The notes beneath the pieces are model-generated. The model was not told where the DNA came from and did no database searches. It worked only from the letters and a program-made list of their open reading frames with translations. Positions 9,566-17,746 of a stretch of 64,000 bases of DNA are shown here, in pieces (within the stretch, counting starts at the first letter, position 1; each line of letters begins with the position of its first letter). This DNA comes from Anaerovorax sp. IOR16 (lineage in GTDB: Bacteria > Bacillota > Clostridia > Peptostreptococcales > Anaerovoracaceae). Where the stretch lies: contig NZ_JADQTL010000011.1 in assembly GCF_017168145.1 (NCBI RefSeq), forward strand, positions 186,001 through 250,000, given 5' to 3'. Position numbers and translations under genes: made by a program.

Positions 9566-10765
9566 TTATTTCATTATTCGTGCTAAAAATTCATAAACGA
9601 TATCACAGGTTGCATCCACTGATGAAATGGTAGCATACTCATCAGAACTGTGAATGTTTCCGCCGTCCGGTCCTATAATCAGAGCTGGAGGCTGATTGCC
9701 GTCTCGCGTACAGATACGAGTACCAAGATAATTGAAATCACCGATGCTGTCAAGATAATCAATAGTAGCCGGTTTTCCGCAAACGCTTTCCACTGAGGCA
9801 TTCATTGCATTTGCATAAATATCTTCTTTGTTTACAACATAAGGTTTGTAATAACGACTTCCTGGTGAAGGTTCCGGTCTTACGTCAATTTTGTATTCAC
9901 ATTTCACACCAGCTCGCTTTAAAAGCATTTCTGCTTCTTTAAATATGCTTTCTTCATCCTCAGTTGTTACGATATGTCTATGTACCGTAACTCTTGCAAA
10001 GTCAGGAACACTACAAGCACCGCCATCTGCTTCTGTTTTTAGAATACAGAAGGAGCCAGGGCCTAAGATGCCGTCGCTTTCCAATTGCAGTTTTTCCGAT
10101 TCTAAGATAAATCTCGCAGCTTCAATTGCTGCATTGACGCCCTTTTGAGGACTGGAGGCATGAGCGGCTTTGCCATAAAAGTCAATGTTATAAACAAAGC
10201 ATCCACGTGCACCCAAGCAAAGTACAGGAAAATCATATTGACTAAAGCCTGTACTTGGTTCTGTAATAACAGAGCAGTCGACTCGGTCAATGAGTCCGTC
10301 TTCAATCAGTGCATTTGCTCCAAGACCAAAAGGTCCTTCCTCATCAGAGACTAAGGTTAAAATGATGTTGCCCTTCCAAGGGATGTCGCTGTTTTTTAGC
10401 CGCTTTAAAGCAACCATAAGTGCTGCACAACCACCCTTCATATCTACGGCGCCGAGACCGTAAATACGATCATCCTCAATGGTTGGTTCATAAGGGTTAT
10501 AGGTCCAGCCTTTACAGAGTGGAACGGTGTCCAAATGACCATTTAAACAGATGGTAGGTCCTCCGGGTTGTCCTTTGATTGTGCAAATGATGTTTTCGCC
10601 ATCAAAACCGATTGCTTTTTTTTCACTGTAATAATGATGTTCCGGTGAAAAGCCTTCTTTTTCAAGCCAGTTATAGCAGTATTGCATAATATCGGCTTCC
10701 TTATAATAAGGACTTTCAATGGCAATAAGTTCTTTCAATAGTTCAATGACTTCACTGTGTTTCAT
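9566..10765 (-). CDS. M20 family metallopeptidase (ArgE/DapE type)
   Basis: A 399-residue zinc hydrolase of the acetylornithine deacetylase / succinyl-diaminopimelate desuccinylase family. Metal-site motifs are GHLDTVPLCKGW and GAVDMKGGCAALM. The catalytic-Glu region reads DEEGPFGLGAN, and the C-terminal ligand region is GNIHSSDEY. Length fits the family. It is monocistronic on the minus strand, with GAAGGGAA ahead of the ATG. The exact substrate cannot be read from sequence; in this amino-acid fermenter an N-acyl amino acid or dipeptide is plausible. Confidence 0.85.
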   Translation of the reverse strand: MKHSEVIELLKELIAIESPYYKEADIMQYCYNWLEKEGFSPEHHYYSEKKAIGFDGENIICTIKGQPGGPTICLNGHLDTVPLCKGWTYNPYEPTIEDDRIYGLGAVDMKGGCAALMVALKRLKNSDIPWKGNIILTLVSDEEGPFGLGANALIEDGLIDRVDCSVITEPSTGFSQYDFPVLCLGARGCFVYNIDFYGKAAHASSPQKGVNAAIEAARFILESEKLQLESDGILGPGSFCILKTEADGGACSVPDFARVTVHRHIVTTEDEESIFKEAEMLLKRAGVKCEYKIDVRPEPSPGSRYYKPYVVNKEDIYANAMNASVESVCGKPATIDYLDSIGDFNYLGTRICTRDGNQPPALIIGPDGGNIHSSDEYATISSVDATCDIVYEFLARIMK

Positions 10766-10910
10766 CGAGATTCCCTTCTTTTCCGTTTTTTAGTGATTTT
10801 ATTATAACACGCATAGAAATAAGAATGAAGTAGTAAAAAAAAGGAATAATAGTGGGAATAGCCATGTAAAAAAAAATTAGAATAAAAAAGAGAAAATAGA
10901 AATAATTATA

Positions 10911-10940
10911 TTGACATAGGGTAAAAAGATGTTGTATAAT
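10911..10940 (+). promoter_or_regulatory. Sigma-A promoter of the tRNA array
   Basis: TTGACA at 10911-10916 and TATAAT at 10935-10940, both perfect, with an 18-bp spacer. It ends 28 bases before the first tRNA. Confidence 0.85.
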
Positions 10941-10968
10941 AAACCTTGTCGTCAGCGATAACATTTGT

Positions 10969-11043
10969 TCCAAGGTAGCTCAATGGTGGAGCACTCGGCT
11001 GTTAACCGATAGGTTGTGGGTTCGAGCCCCACCCTTGGAGCCA
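10969..11043 (+). tRNA. tRNA-Asn (GTT)
   Basis: The acceptor stem TCCAAGG pairs with CCTTGGA. The anticodon loop is CTGTTAA (anticodon GTT), the T arm is GTGGGTTCGAGCCCCAC, and CCA is encoded. First of a three-tRNA transcript. Confidence 0.96.
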
Positions 11044-11049
11044 ATATGT

Positions 11050-11138
11050 GCCGGGATGGCGGAATTGGCAGACGCACAGGACTTAAAATCCTGCGATCTT
11101 TACCGATCGTACCGGTTCGACCCCGGTTCCCGGCACCA
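11050..11138 (+). tRNA. tRNA-Leu (TAA)
   Basis: An 89-nt class II tRNA with acceptor GCCGGGA/TCCCGGC, anticodon loop CTTAAAA (anticodon TAA), a long variable arm (CGATCTTTACCGATCG) and encoded CCA. Confidence 0.95.
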
Positions 11139-11163
11139 TTTACTAACGACTAAAACTTAATAT

Positions 11164-11239
<76 letters not shown>

Positions 11240-11246
11240 AGAAGAT

Positions 11247-11279
11247 AACTTGCAATTTTAACGATTGCAAGTTTTTTTA
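11247..11279 (+). terminator. Intrinsic terminator of the tRNA array
   Basis: A 9-bp stem AACTTGCAA/TTGCAAGTT followed by T7. An identical copy lies at 26070, downstream of the third core repeat, so the duplication extends beyond the tRNA. Confidence 0.9.
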
Positions 11280-11296
11280 TGTTAGCAAAGAAGGAA

Positions 11297-11341
11297 GGGA
11301 CTCGAACCTGAAAAGGCACCGAACGATAAAGCAAGGCTTGT
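11297..11341 (+). repeat. tRNA-flank module, copy A
   Basis: A segment beginning GGGACTCGAACCTGAAAAGG and ending AAGCAAGGCTTGT, also found at 26121 (near-identical) and 11516 (diverged). Its first part is the reverse complement of a T-arm (AGGTTCGAGTC), so it is an inverted partial copy of the adjacent tRNA. The surrounding stretch 11240-11685 holds no gene, only terminators, repeats and a promoter. Confidence 0.7.
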
Positions 11342-11427
11342 GAAGTCTTGCGCGTGAGGTGGTCCGAGCCCTGTGCTTGGGCGAAGGACGGCAGATGCAA
11401 GATAAAGAAGTAAAGCAGCTGCGGAAG

Positions 11428-11448
11428 TCCTCTTCCCGCAACCAAGAA
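11428..11448 (+). repeat. tRNA-fMet 3'-end core repeat, copy B (left end of island)
   Basis: Exact copy of the 21-bp core of the initiator tRNA 3' end without the rest of the tRNA. With the copy at 26046 it brackets the restriction-modification genes. Confidence 0.85.
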
Positions 11449-11453
11449 AGTAT

Positions 11454-11481
11454 GACAGGATGAAAATCCTGTCTTTTTTTT
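11454..11481 (+). terminator. Intrinsic terminator after core copy B
   Basis: Stem GACAGGAT/ATCCTGTC with GAAA loop and T8. It would stop read-through from the tRNA operon into the island. Confidence 0.85.
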
Positions 11482-11515
11482 ATTCTACCATACTTTCTTT
11501 ATTGTTATGATGTAG

Positions 11516-11645
11516 AGGACTCGAACCTGAAAAGGTACCGAGCGGTGAAGGAAGGCTTGTAGAAAATAGAATTTTAAAGTACCTAAAATCCTTATTCCTT
11601 TAAGCAAGTAGTTTGAATTTTTGGGTATTTAGTTGTATAATTTGT
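11516..11645 (+). repeat. Island-end flank repeat, left copy
   Basis: About 130 bp matching 26121-26250 with scattered differences: the inverted T-arm segment, AAGGCTTGTAGAAAATAGAA, TTTTAAAGTACCTAAAATCC, and a promoter. These direct repeats lie just inside the left end and just outside the right core. Confidence 0.8.
11613..11641 (+). promoter_or_regulatory. Promoter of hsdM
   Basis: TTGAAT (11613-11618), a 17-bp spacer and TATAAT (11636-11641), 44 bases ahead of hsdM. The same promoter is present in the right-hand flank repeat at 26218. Confidence 0.8.
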
Positions 11646-11685
11646 GTATATATGTTAAAAAAAATCAAACTAAGGAGAAATATAA

Positions 11686-13203
11686 ATGGCAAAAGGAACA
11701 ACTAATGTAGGTTTTGAAGATAAATTATGGTTGGCAGCCGATAAATTAAGAGGAAGTATGGATGCATCTGAATATAAGCATGTTGTTTTAGGTCTTATAT
11801 TTCTAAAATATGTCTCTGATTCATTTAATGATAAATACGAAGTGTTAGTTCGTGAAGGTTCTGGATTTGAAGAAGATAAAGATGAATACACAATGGATAA
11901 TATTTTCTATGTTCCATTAGAAGCTAGATGGAGTAGAATAGCGTCTTACGCAACTTCACCCGAAATAGGTAAAGTAATTGATAATGCAATGGAAATTTTA
12001 GAAAAGGAAAATCCATCATTAAAAGGGGTTCTTAATAAAAATTACTCCAGACCTGAATTAGATAAAACTAGGTTAGGTGAGCTAGTAACATTGTTTACAA
12101 ATGTAGATGTTGGAACTACTTTGGCGCAAGAAAGAGATGTCCTTGGTAGGGTTTATGAATATTTTCTTGGGAAATTTGCAAGTGCCGAGGGTAAGTTAGG
12201 TGGAGAATTCTATACGCCATCTTGTGTTGTTCGTACGTTAGTTGAGATTATAGAACCTTTTAAAGGAAGGATTTTTGACCCTGCTTGTGGTTCTGGCGGT
12301 ATGTTTTGCCAATCTGCAAAGTTTATAAAAGAACATCAAGGAAATGTAAGAGATATTTCTGTATATGGACAAGAATTTAATCCTACAACATGGAAACTTG
12401 CAAAGATGAATCTTGCGTTAAGACAGATTGAGGCAGATTTGGGTACACATAATGCAGACTCCTTCCATGAAGATTTACATAAAACACTTAAGGCTGATTA
12501 TATATTAGCAAATCCCCCATTTAATATTTCTGACTGGGGTGGAGAAAAGATTCAAGAAGATGTACGTTGGAGATATGGAACACCGCCTGTAGGTAATGCA
12601 AACTATGCATGGTTACAACACATGCTTCATCATTTAAATCCAAATGGAGGAGTATGCGGCACAGTTCTAGCGAATGGATCTTTGAGTTCAAATACTTCTA
12701 ATGAGGGAAATATCAGAAAAAATATGTTAGTAGAAGGTGATGTAGTAGAGTGTATTGTGGCAATGCCAGGACAACTATTTTATTCAACGGGTATTCCTGT
12801 TTGTCTTTGGATTATGAGAAAAGGTAAAAATGAAAATACAAAAAATAAAGTTCTCTTTATTGATGCAAGAAATCTTGGATATATGATTGATCGTAGAGTA
12901 AGAGAGTTAAGTGAAGATGATATTCAAAAGATAGCGGAGACGTATCATAAATGGAAAAATAATGATGGGTATGAAGATGTACAGGGATTTTGTAAGGTGG
13001 CGACAATTGATGAGATATCTGAAAACGATTATGTATTAACTCCAGGAAGGTATGTTGGCATTGAGGAAGTAGAAGATGATGGAATTCCATTTGAAGAAAA
13101 GATGGAAAAGTTAACAAGTGAAATCAGTCAACAGTTTAAGGAATCTAGAGAGTTAGAAGAAAAGATACGTAAGACTTTAGGAAGTATTGGATTTAAAATA
13201 TAA
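11686..13203 (+). CDS. hsdM: Type I restriction-modification system, DNA methyltransferase subunit
   Basis: A 505-residue adenine-N6 methyltransferase subunit that works with HsdS to methylate the recognition site. The N-terminal helical HsdM domain reads LAADKLRGSMDASEYKHVVL. SAM-binding motif I is DPACGSGGMF near residue 198, and catalytic motif IV is NPPF near residue 276. A C-terminal coiled segment (KLTSEISQQFKESRELEEKI) probably contacts HsdS. Start is the ATG at 11686 with AAGGAG upstream. The canonical hsdM-hsdS-hsdR order is kept but interrupted by cargo genes. Confidence 0.96.
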   Translation: MAKGTTNVGFEDKLWLAADKLRGSMDASEYKHVVLGLIFLKYVSDSFNDKYEVLVREGSGFEEDKDEYTMDNIFYVPLEARWSRIASYATSPEIGKVIDNAMEILEKENPSLKGVLNKNYSRPELDKTRLGELVTLFTNVDVGTTLAQERDVLGRVYEYFLGKFASAEGKLGGEFYTPSCVVRTLVEIIEPFKGRIFDPACGSGGMFCQSAKFIKEHQGNVRDISVYGQEFNPTTWKLAKMNLALRQIEADLGTHNADSFHEDLHKTLKADYILANPPFNISDWGGEKIQEDVRWRYGTPPVGNANYAWLQHMLHHLNPNGGVCGTVLANGSLSSNTSNEGNIRKNMLVEGDVVECIVAMPGQLFYSTGIPVCLWIMRKGKNENTKNKVLFIDARNLGYMIDRRVRELSEDDIQKIAETYHKWKNNDGYEDVQGFCKVATIDEISENDYVLTPGRYVGIEEVEDDGIPFEEKMEKLTSEISQQFKESRELEEKIRKTLGSIGFKI

Positions 13204-13218
13204 GATGGATTGTATGTT

Positions 13219-13243
13219 GGTAAGCTAAATTATCATTTAGCTT
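13219..13243. repeat. Hairpin repeat between hsdM and the HD gene (diverged island repeat)
   Basis: A perfect dyad AAGCTAAAT-TATC-ATTTAGCTT within GGTAAGCTAAATTATCATTT. It resembles the short repeat found before other cargo genes (TAAGCTAAATTAGGATTT) and lies 23 bases before the HD gene. It could act as an attenuator or as a recombination mark. Confidence 0.5.
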
Positions 13244-13265
13244 TTAAAGTAAAAAGGAGCTTATT

Positions 13266-14339
13266 ATGCAGACATTACGACAATGCTATGAAGAAATAGC
13301 AAGTAATACTAATAGATGGTCATATTATTTAAATATACCAATGTCGATACTAGATTCATTAGAGAGTGATAAAGATGCTTTAGAATTTATACAAAAATAT
13401 TTTGAATTTGGTGGGAAGAAAAAGGTTTTTAAAGATGTTAATTTAAATAAATATAAAAGACATATTCTAGAACGTTCTCAACATATAATATCTACATTTT
13501 TTCTCGGCATCAAGATTGCAGAGTCTTTTCATATAGATACACAAACACGAAATATTAATAATTTGAATTTTAAATATTACTGGTTTCTGGCTTGTCTATA
13601 TCATGATATTGGATATGCTTTCGAAGGGAATACAGATTCTCAAACTTTAAATATGATAGAGAATGAGGGGTTAGAAGCATTACAAGAAATATGTAATATA
13701 AAATATGTTCACGATCGGATTTTCAAAACCCATCCAAAGGAAATTGTGGAATTCTATTTTCAGTGTCGTGCAATTAGTGATGAAAATAAAGAAAGGAAAA
13801 TAGACCACGGAATTGCAGGTGGACTTTTACTATATGATAAATTAAGAAAACAATTTAATACTGCTTGGAAAAAACGTACTAACAAAGAAGATACAAGAGA
13901 CAACTTTTATATTAGAGATGACAGCTCTGGCAGAGAATTGCATTTATCAAATAAACATTTTGATGAATATGCAAAAGCTGCAGACGCAATTATTTCTCAT
14001 AATATCTGGATTAGTACATTAAATCAATATATTGAAAAGTATGGTGATTCAGAAGGCATCGTTAAGAGAAATAATGATAGAATCACTATTAATAATGAAC
14101 TTTGTTTTATCCTTTCAATAGCAGATACTATAGAACCATTAAAGAGAGATGAAAAGTATCTTGATTTAATAAGTATAGAATCCCTTGATCTAAGAAAAGG
14201 TTTTAAATTACATGGAGATAATGAAACCATTGAAATTATTTATAAAAATATTGAATCTATGAAAGAATGGATTGAAATAAAGATAAATATTGTAAAAGCC
14301 GAATCTCTTAAAACATCTATAGAAATATCAATAGAATAG
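13266..14339 (+). CDS. HD-domain phosphohydrolase-like protein
   Basis: A 357-residue soluble protein with the spaced metal ligands of the HD superfamily: a histidine in KYKRHILERSQH (~residue 65), the HD pair in LYHDIGYAFEG (~residue 117), histidines in IDHGIAGG and ISHNIW, and the late Asp in SIADTIEP. These enzymes hydrolyse phosphate bonds in nucleotides or cyclic nucleotides; the substrate here is unknown. Its place inside the hsd locus, with its own AAAAAGGAG ribosome site, suggests a defence accessory. The upstream hairpin repeat suggests separate acquisition. Confidence 0.7.
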   Translation: MQTLRQCYEEIASNTNRWSYYLNIPMSILDSLESDKDALEFIQKYFEFGGKKKVFKDVNLNKYKRHILERSQHIISTFFLGIKIAESFHIDTQTRNINNLNFKYYWFLACLYHDIGYAFEGNTDSQTLNMIENEGLEALQEICNIKYVHDRIFKTHPKEIVEFYFQCRAISDENKERKIDHGIAGGLLLYDKLRKQFNTAWKKRTNKEDTRDNFYIRDDSSGRELHLSNKHFDEYAKAADAIISHNIWISTLNQYIEKYGDSEGIVKRNNDRITINNELCFILSIADTIEPLKRDEKYLDLISIESLDLRKGFKLHGDNETIEIIYKNIESMKEWIEIKINIVKAESLKTSIEISIE

Positions 14340-14436
14340 GTATAATAAGTTATTTACAATGGCATCTAATAGAATATATTGTATAGTGCCATTATTTATG
14401 GTTAGTCTACTTAAAAAAGTAAAGAGAGGTTATACC

Positions 14437-14975
14437 ATGAATAATAATTTTATACATGACGTAATTTTAAAAATGAAAAAAGAGATTCTTGTTCCAATGC
14501 AAGAGACCTTGCAATAATTGATATGTTGTATTCCACTGGTATGAGAGTGGAAGAAATAATACAACTGAATATTGATCAAATAGATTTTAATAACAGGGAG
14601 TGTATTGTATTTGGAAAAGGGCATAAAGAGAGAATTGTTTATTTTGATGCTAAGACAAAAGTACATCTTCAAGATTATTTAAAACAAAGAATGGATAAGA
14701 ACCCTGCTTTATTTGTAAGATTAAGACATCCATATAATCGGTTGAAGGATGGTGGTATTCAATTAATCTTAAGGAAGTTAGGGGACAAGCTATCAATAAA
14801 AAAGGTTCATCCTCATAAATTCAGAAGAACTATGGCTACTGTTGCTATTGAAAAGGGGATGCCTATTGAACAAGTTCAGAATTTATTAGGACATGAGAAA
14901 ATAGATACTACCATGCATTATACTATGGTAAATCAAAGTTATGTGAAGATATCACATAAGAAGTATATAGGTTAG
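14437..14975 (+). pseudogene. Truncated tyrosine recombinase (catalytic domain only)
   Basis: The catalytic half of a tyrosine recombinase is intact. It has the Arg of TGMRVEE, Lys of GKGHKER, HPHKFRRT (H-x-x-R), LLGHEKI, and the nucleophile Tyr in TTMHYTMV. The N-terminal SAM-like DNA-binding domain of about 100 residues is missing. An ATG at 14437 with AGAGAGG upstream opens a 26-codon frame that stops at 14517. Adding one base to the A run at 14476-14481 would join it to the catalytic frame, which is open from 14460, as ...KKRDSCSNARDLAIIDML. Similar enzymes next to hsdS invert specificity cassettes, but no second hsdS cassette is visible here. Confidence 0.75.
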
Positions 14976-14993
14976 TTAGAAGGACGTATTAAT

Positions 14994-16175
14994 ATGGATA
15001 AAATTGAATTAGAGAAGGCAGCAGAGTATGTCAGTGAAAAGATTGGTATTAATGATGTTGAAATAAAAGATTATATATCTACTGAAAATATGTTACCAAA
15101 TAAAGGTGGAGTTTGTTTAGCAAGTAAAAAGCCATCAGCAGGTAAAGTAACAAAATATCAAAAAGGTGATGTTTTAACATCCAATATTAGGCCATATTTT
15201 AAAAAGATATGGTTAGCAGACAGGGATGGAGGATGTTCAAATGATATATTAGTGATAAGGAATAAATCAGGATATTTATCTGAGTATATTTATTATGTAT
15301 TGTCAGAAAATAAGTTCTTTGATTATTCAACAGTGTCTGCTAAAGGAACCAAAATGCCTCGAGGTGATAAGGCTGCTATTATGCAATATTTAGTACCTGA
15401 ATATACAATTGACCATCAGAAGAAAATTGTTGAGTTATTAGAAAATCTGGATAAAAAAATACGAATTAATAATAAACTAAATGAGAATTTAGATAAGCAA
15501 TCTATGCTTCTTTGGGAAAAGATTTATGAAAAAGTTAGGAAGAATGAAGAAAACTCTATTGGAAATTTGGATTTATTTATTTCAGATTATGTTGCCAACG
15601 GTAGTTTTAAAAGTTTGAAAGAAAATGTAACTTTGTATGATTCCCCAGAATATGCGTTGTTTATGAGAAACACTGATTTAAAAATAAATCTTGCAGGTGA
15701 ACGTAAATATATAGACAAGCACTCCTATGAATTCCTTGCAAAAAGTAAATTGTTTGGAGGAGAATTGATCATATCTAATGTAGGGAATGTAGGTAGCGTA
15801 TATTTATGCCCTAGTTTTGACTTTCCGATGAGTTTGGGAAATAATGTTATTATGATTAAATCTACAAATGAAAAGTATGACTATAATTTGTATCTTTACT
15901 ATTTCTTTAGAAATAGAATTGGACAAAAGCTCCTTGATGGAATTACGGGTGGATCAGCGCAGCCTAAATTTAATAAGACTGACTTTAGAAATACCAAAAT
16001 ATGTGCACCAAGTGATGCTGAATTGTTTGAATTTAATAATATAGTGCAACCAATTTATAATATGATAGCTCATAATATTATGCAGAATGAAAAATTAGTT
16101 CAGTTAAGAGATACACTATTACCAAAACTCATGTTAGGAGAAATAAACTTAGATAATTTTAACCTAAACATTTAG
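14994..16175 (+). CDS. hsdS: Type I restriction-modification system, specificity subunit
   Basis: A 393-residue HsdS that sets the DNA sequence read by the methylase and nuclease. Two target-recognition domains (about residues 1-150 and 190-350) are each followed by a helical spacer: IDHQKKIVELLENLDKKIRINNKLNENL and the C-terminal NEKLVQLRDTLLPKLMLGEI. The phrases PRGDKAAIMQY and GGSAQPKFNKTDF are typical of TRD ends. It lies 18 bases after the recombinase fragment, a common partnership for phase-variable HsdS, though only one full cassette is present. Confidence 0.92.
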   Translation: MDKIELEKAAEYVSEKIGINDVEIKDYISTENMLPNKGGVCLASKKPSAGKVTKYQKGDVLTSNIRPYFKKIWLADRDGGCSNDILVIRNKSGYLSEYIYYVLSENKFFDYSTVSAKGTKMPRGDKAAIMQYLVPEYTIDHQKKIVELLENLDKKIRINNKLNENLDKQSMLLWEKIYEKVRKNEENSIGNLDLFISDYVANGSFKSLKENVTLYDSPEYALFMRNTDLKINLAGERKYIDKHSYEFLAKSKLFGGELIISNVGNVGSVYLCPSFDFPMSLGNNVIMIKSTNEKYDYNLYLYYFFRNRIGQKLLDGITGGSAQPKFNKTDFRNTKICAPSDAELFEFNNIVQPIYNMIAHNIMQNEKLVQLRDTLLPKLMLGEINLDNFNLNI

Positions 16176-16185
16176 CATCATATAA

Positions 16186-16443
16186 ATAAGCTTTTTAAGG
16201 AATTGGGAGTATGATTATGAAAATGAAAAAATAAAGTCATTATATAGAAACCAACAATTGTACTGTCCATCTCTACTTTACGAAATCGAGAATAATGGAT
16301 TTCATCCAGATAGTCCATGTGATGAAATTTGTATTGACTATTATGCTGATATAGATAAATATATTGTGAATGAGGGTAGACATCGTGTGTGTATTGTTAG
16401 AAATTCCAATATAACCATAACTGCTATTGTAACTAGAAGATGA
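16186..16443 (+). pseudogene. Small ParB-like fragment
   Basis: A frame open from 16186 to the stop at 16443 lacks any ATG/GTG start with a ribosome site; the first possible start is TTG at 16258. Its end reads YIVNEGRHRVCIVRNSNITI, resembling the GRHR element of ParB/sulfiredoxin-fold nuclease-like domains. It looks like the tail of a lost gene. It could instead be a short functional protein starting at TTG. Confidence is low. Confidence 0.35.
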
Positions 16444-16492
16444 GCTTAAATTTGCTTAAAATAAATAGTAGTCATATTACAAATTGGATACA

Positions 16493-16516
16493 AGATAGTA
16501 AGCTAAATTAGGATTT
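16493..16516 (+). repeat. Island short repeat, copy 1
   Basis: AGATAGTAAGCTAAATTAGG followed by ATTT. Same element as at 19558, 19859, 21008 and 22821. It lies about 90 bases ahead of the unknown gene at 16604. Confidence 0.8.
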
Positions 16517-16603
16517 GTTGGTTTGCTAAAGTGTTACAATTATGTTTATAATCTTAAATTCATTTAATTAAAAATATATTATTCAATTGAGGTAAATACG
16601 ATT

Positions 16604-17167
16604 ATGATAGAAAAACATATAGCTTATAATATAAAAAATGATAAAAGTTTCAATGCGGTGTATTATTCACACCCAGTACCATCATTTGAGTCATTAACAT
16701 TTATGTCTTTTATATTTGATAAAATATATTTCCCTGGGGTTTATATACCAAACTCAGGTATAGATGAAAAGGAAACAATAAAAGAAATTGAAAGAATAAG
16801 ACAAAATGGATTTAGAGGAATTGATGATCCATCTATCTTTAATAGTATGATTTTTGCATTACATAATAAATATCTAAGTGATATTTGTGTTTTTACTGGT
16901 GAATTTGGCAACTTAGGCGTATTAGAAAAAGGAGCTAGTGATTTAACTAAGGAACTTGAAGAACTTGTATATGGATCGCCTCCTTCAAACTTTACTCCTA
17001 CGCCTGTAATGGGATTTTCGAAAGGATTACCAGGAGATGAGAAGGCGAGTGTTAATGGTCCAAGTTGGATTTCTTATCCAGCTAACGCTTTAATATTTGC
17101 AATTCAAAAAGGAATGCCTCTTATTAATGATAATCCGATGATGCCAATACCAAGTCTTGGGTGGTAG
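16604..17167 (+). CDS. Protein of unknown function, probably N-terminal half of a frameshifted gene
   Basis: 187 residues, not recognised. It begins MIEKHIAYNIKNDKSF and contains YYSHPVPSFESLTFMSFIFD, suggesting an alpha/beta fold, but no catalytic motif I can name. It stops at a TAG that lies seven bases inside the next frame. Adding one G to GGG at 17159-17161 would read through as SLGVVDAKSNAKIL and make one ~356-residue protein. There is little sign of an independent start for the second frame (a GTG without a ribosome site). It is therefore probably one gene, either broken or mis-assembled, carried as defence-island cargo. Confidence 0.55.
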   Translation: MIEKHIAYNIKNDKSFNAVYYSHPVPSFESLTFMSFIFDKIYFPGVYIPNSGIDEKETIKEIERIRQNGFRGIDDPSIFNSMIFALHNKYLSDICVFTGEFGNLGVLEKGASDLTKELEELVYGSPPSNFTPTPVMGFSKGLPGDEKASVNGPSWISYPANALIFAIQKGMPLINDNPMMPIPSLGW

Positions 17168-17673
17168 ATGCTAAAAGTAACGCCAAAATATTATCAACTA
17201 TTTTGGCGATTGAAAGTGTTAAATTACTACTTCCAGAATTAAAAGCAATGATGCCTAAAGATATTGCAGAATTTAGGGAAGAAACAAAGCAATATATTAA
17301 ACCTTTCAGACTATCGATGCTTAAGTTATCAAAGGAGTTAAATGCAGCGATTAACTCTGACATGGAAATTGAAGATATACAAAGAGAAGCAAAATTCATT
17401 GTAGATACAACAGTATATCCTGAACTTGAGGAATTAAAAATGGTTTTAAAGGATAAAACAAAACCATGGTTTAAAAGAGCTATAGATTTAGCTAAAGATG
17501 CTCCAGAATTAGTTACTAATTTCACAACACTACCACCTGAAATGGCGATAGCAAAATTATTAGCTAAAATGGGATATAATATGGTTAATGCTGGGCTTGA
17601 AGCTGAATTCAATCATAGAAAGAATATAAGGACAGGTTTAACTTATTTACTAAAAATTAATAAACTTCGATAA
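17161..17673 (+). CDS. Protein of unknown function, probably C-terminal half of the preceding gene
   Basis: 170 residues, highly helical (KLLLPELKAMMPKDIAEFRE, MLKLSKELNAAINSDMEIED), with a mildly hydrophobic segment near APELVTNFTTLPPEMAIAKL. The only start is GTG at 17161, overlapping the previous stop and lacking a ribosome binding site. This supports a single split gene rather than two coupled genes. Programmed frameshifting is possible but no classic slippery heptamer is seen. No family is recognised. Confidence 0.5.
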   Translation: MVDAKSNAKILSTILAIESVKLLLPELKAMMPKDIAEFREETKQYIKPFRLSMLKLSKELNAAINSDMEIEDIQREAKFIVDTTVYPELEELKMVLKDKTKPWFKRAIDLAKDAPELVTNFTTLPPEMAIAKLLAKMGYNMVNAGLEAEFNHRKNIRTGLTYLLKINKLR

Positions 17674-17746
17674 AAAAATAACTTTTTATTCGCAAAAGTA
17701 TTTAGACTCGTAAAGTAATTTTATTTAAAATGCAAGGAGGATACTA

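Noticed and set aside
14994-16175. Phase-variable hsdS with silent cassettes
   Set aside because: Only one full hsdS is visible and no inverted target-recognition domains were found nearby.
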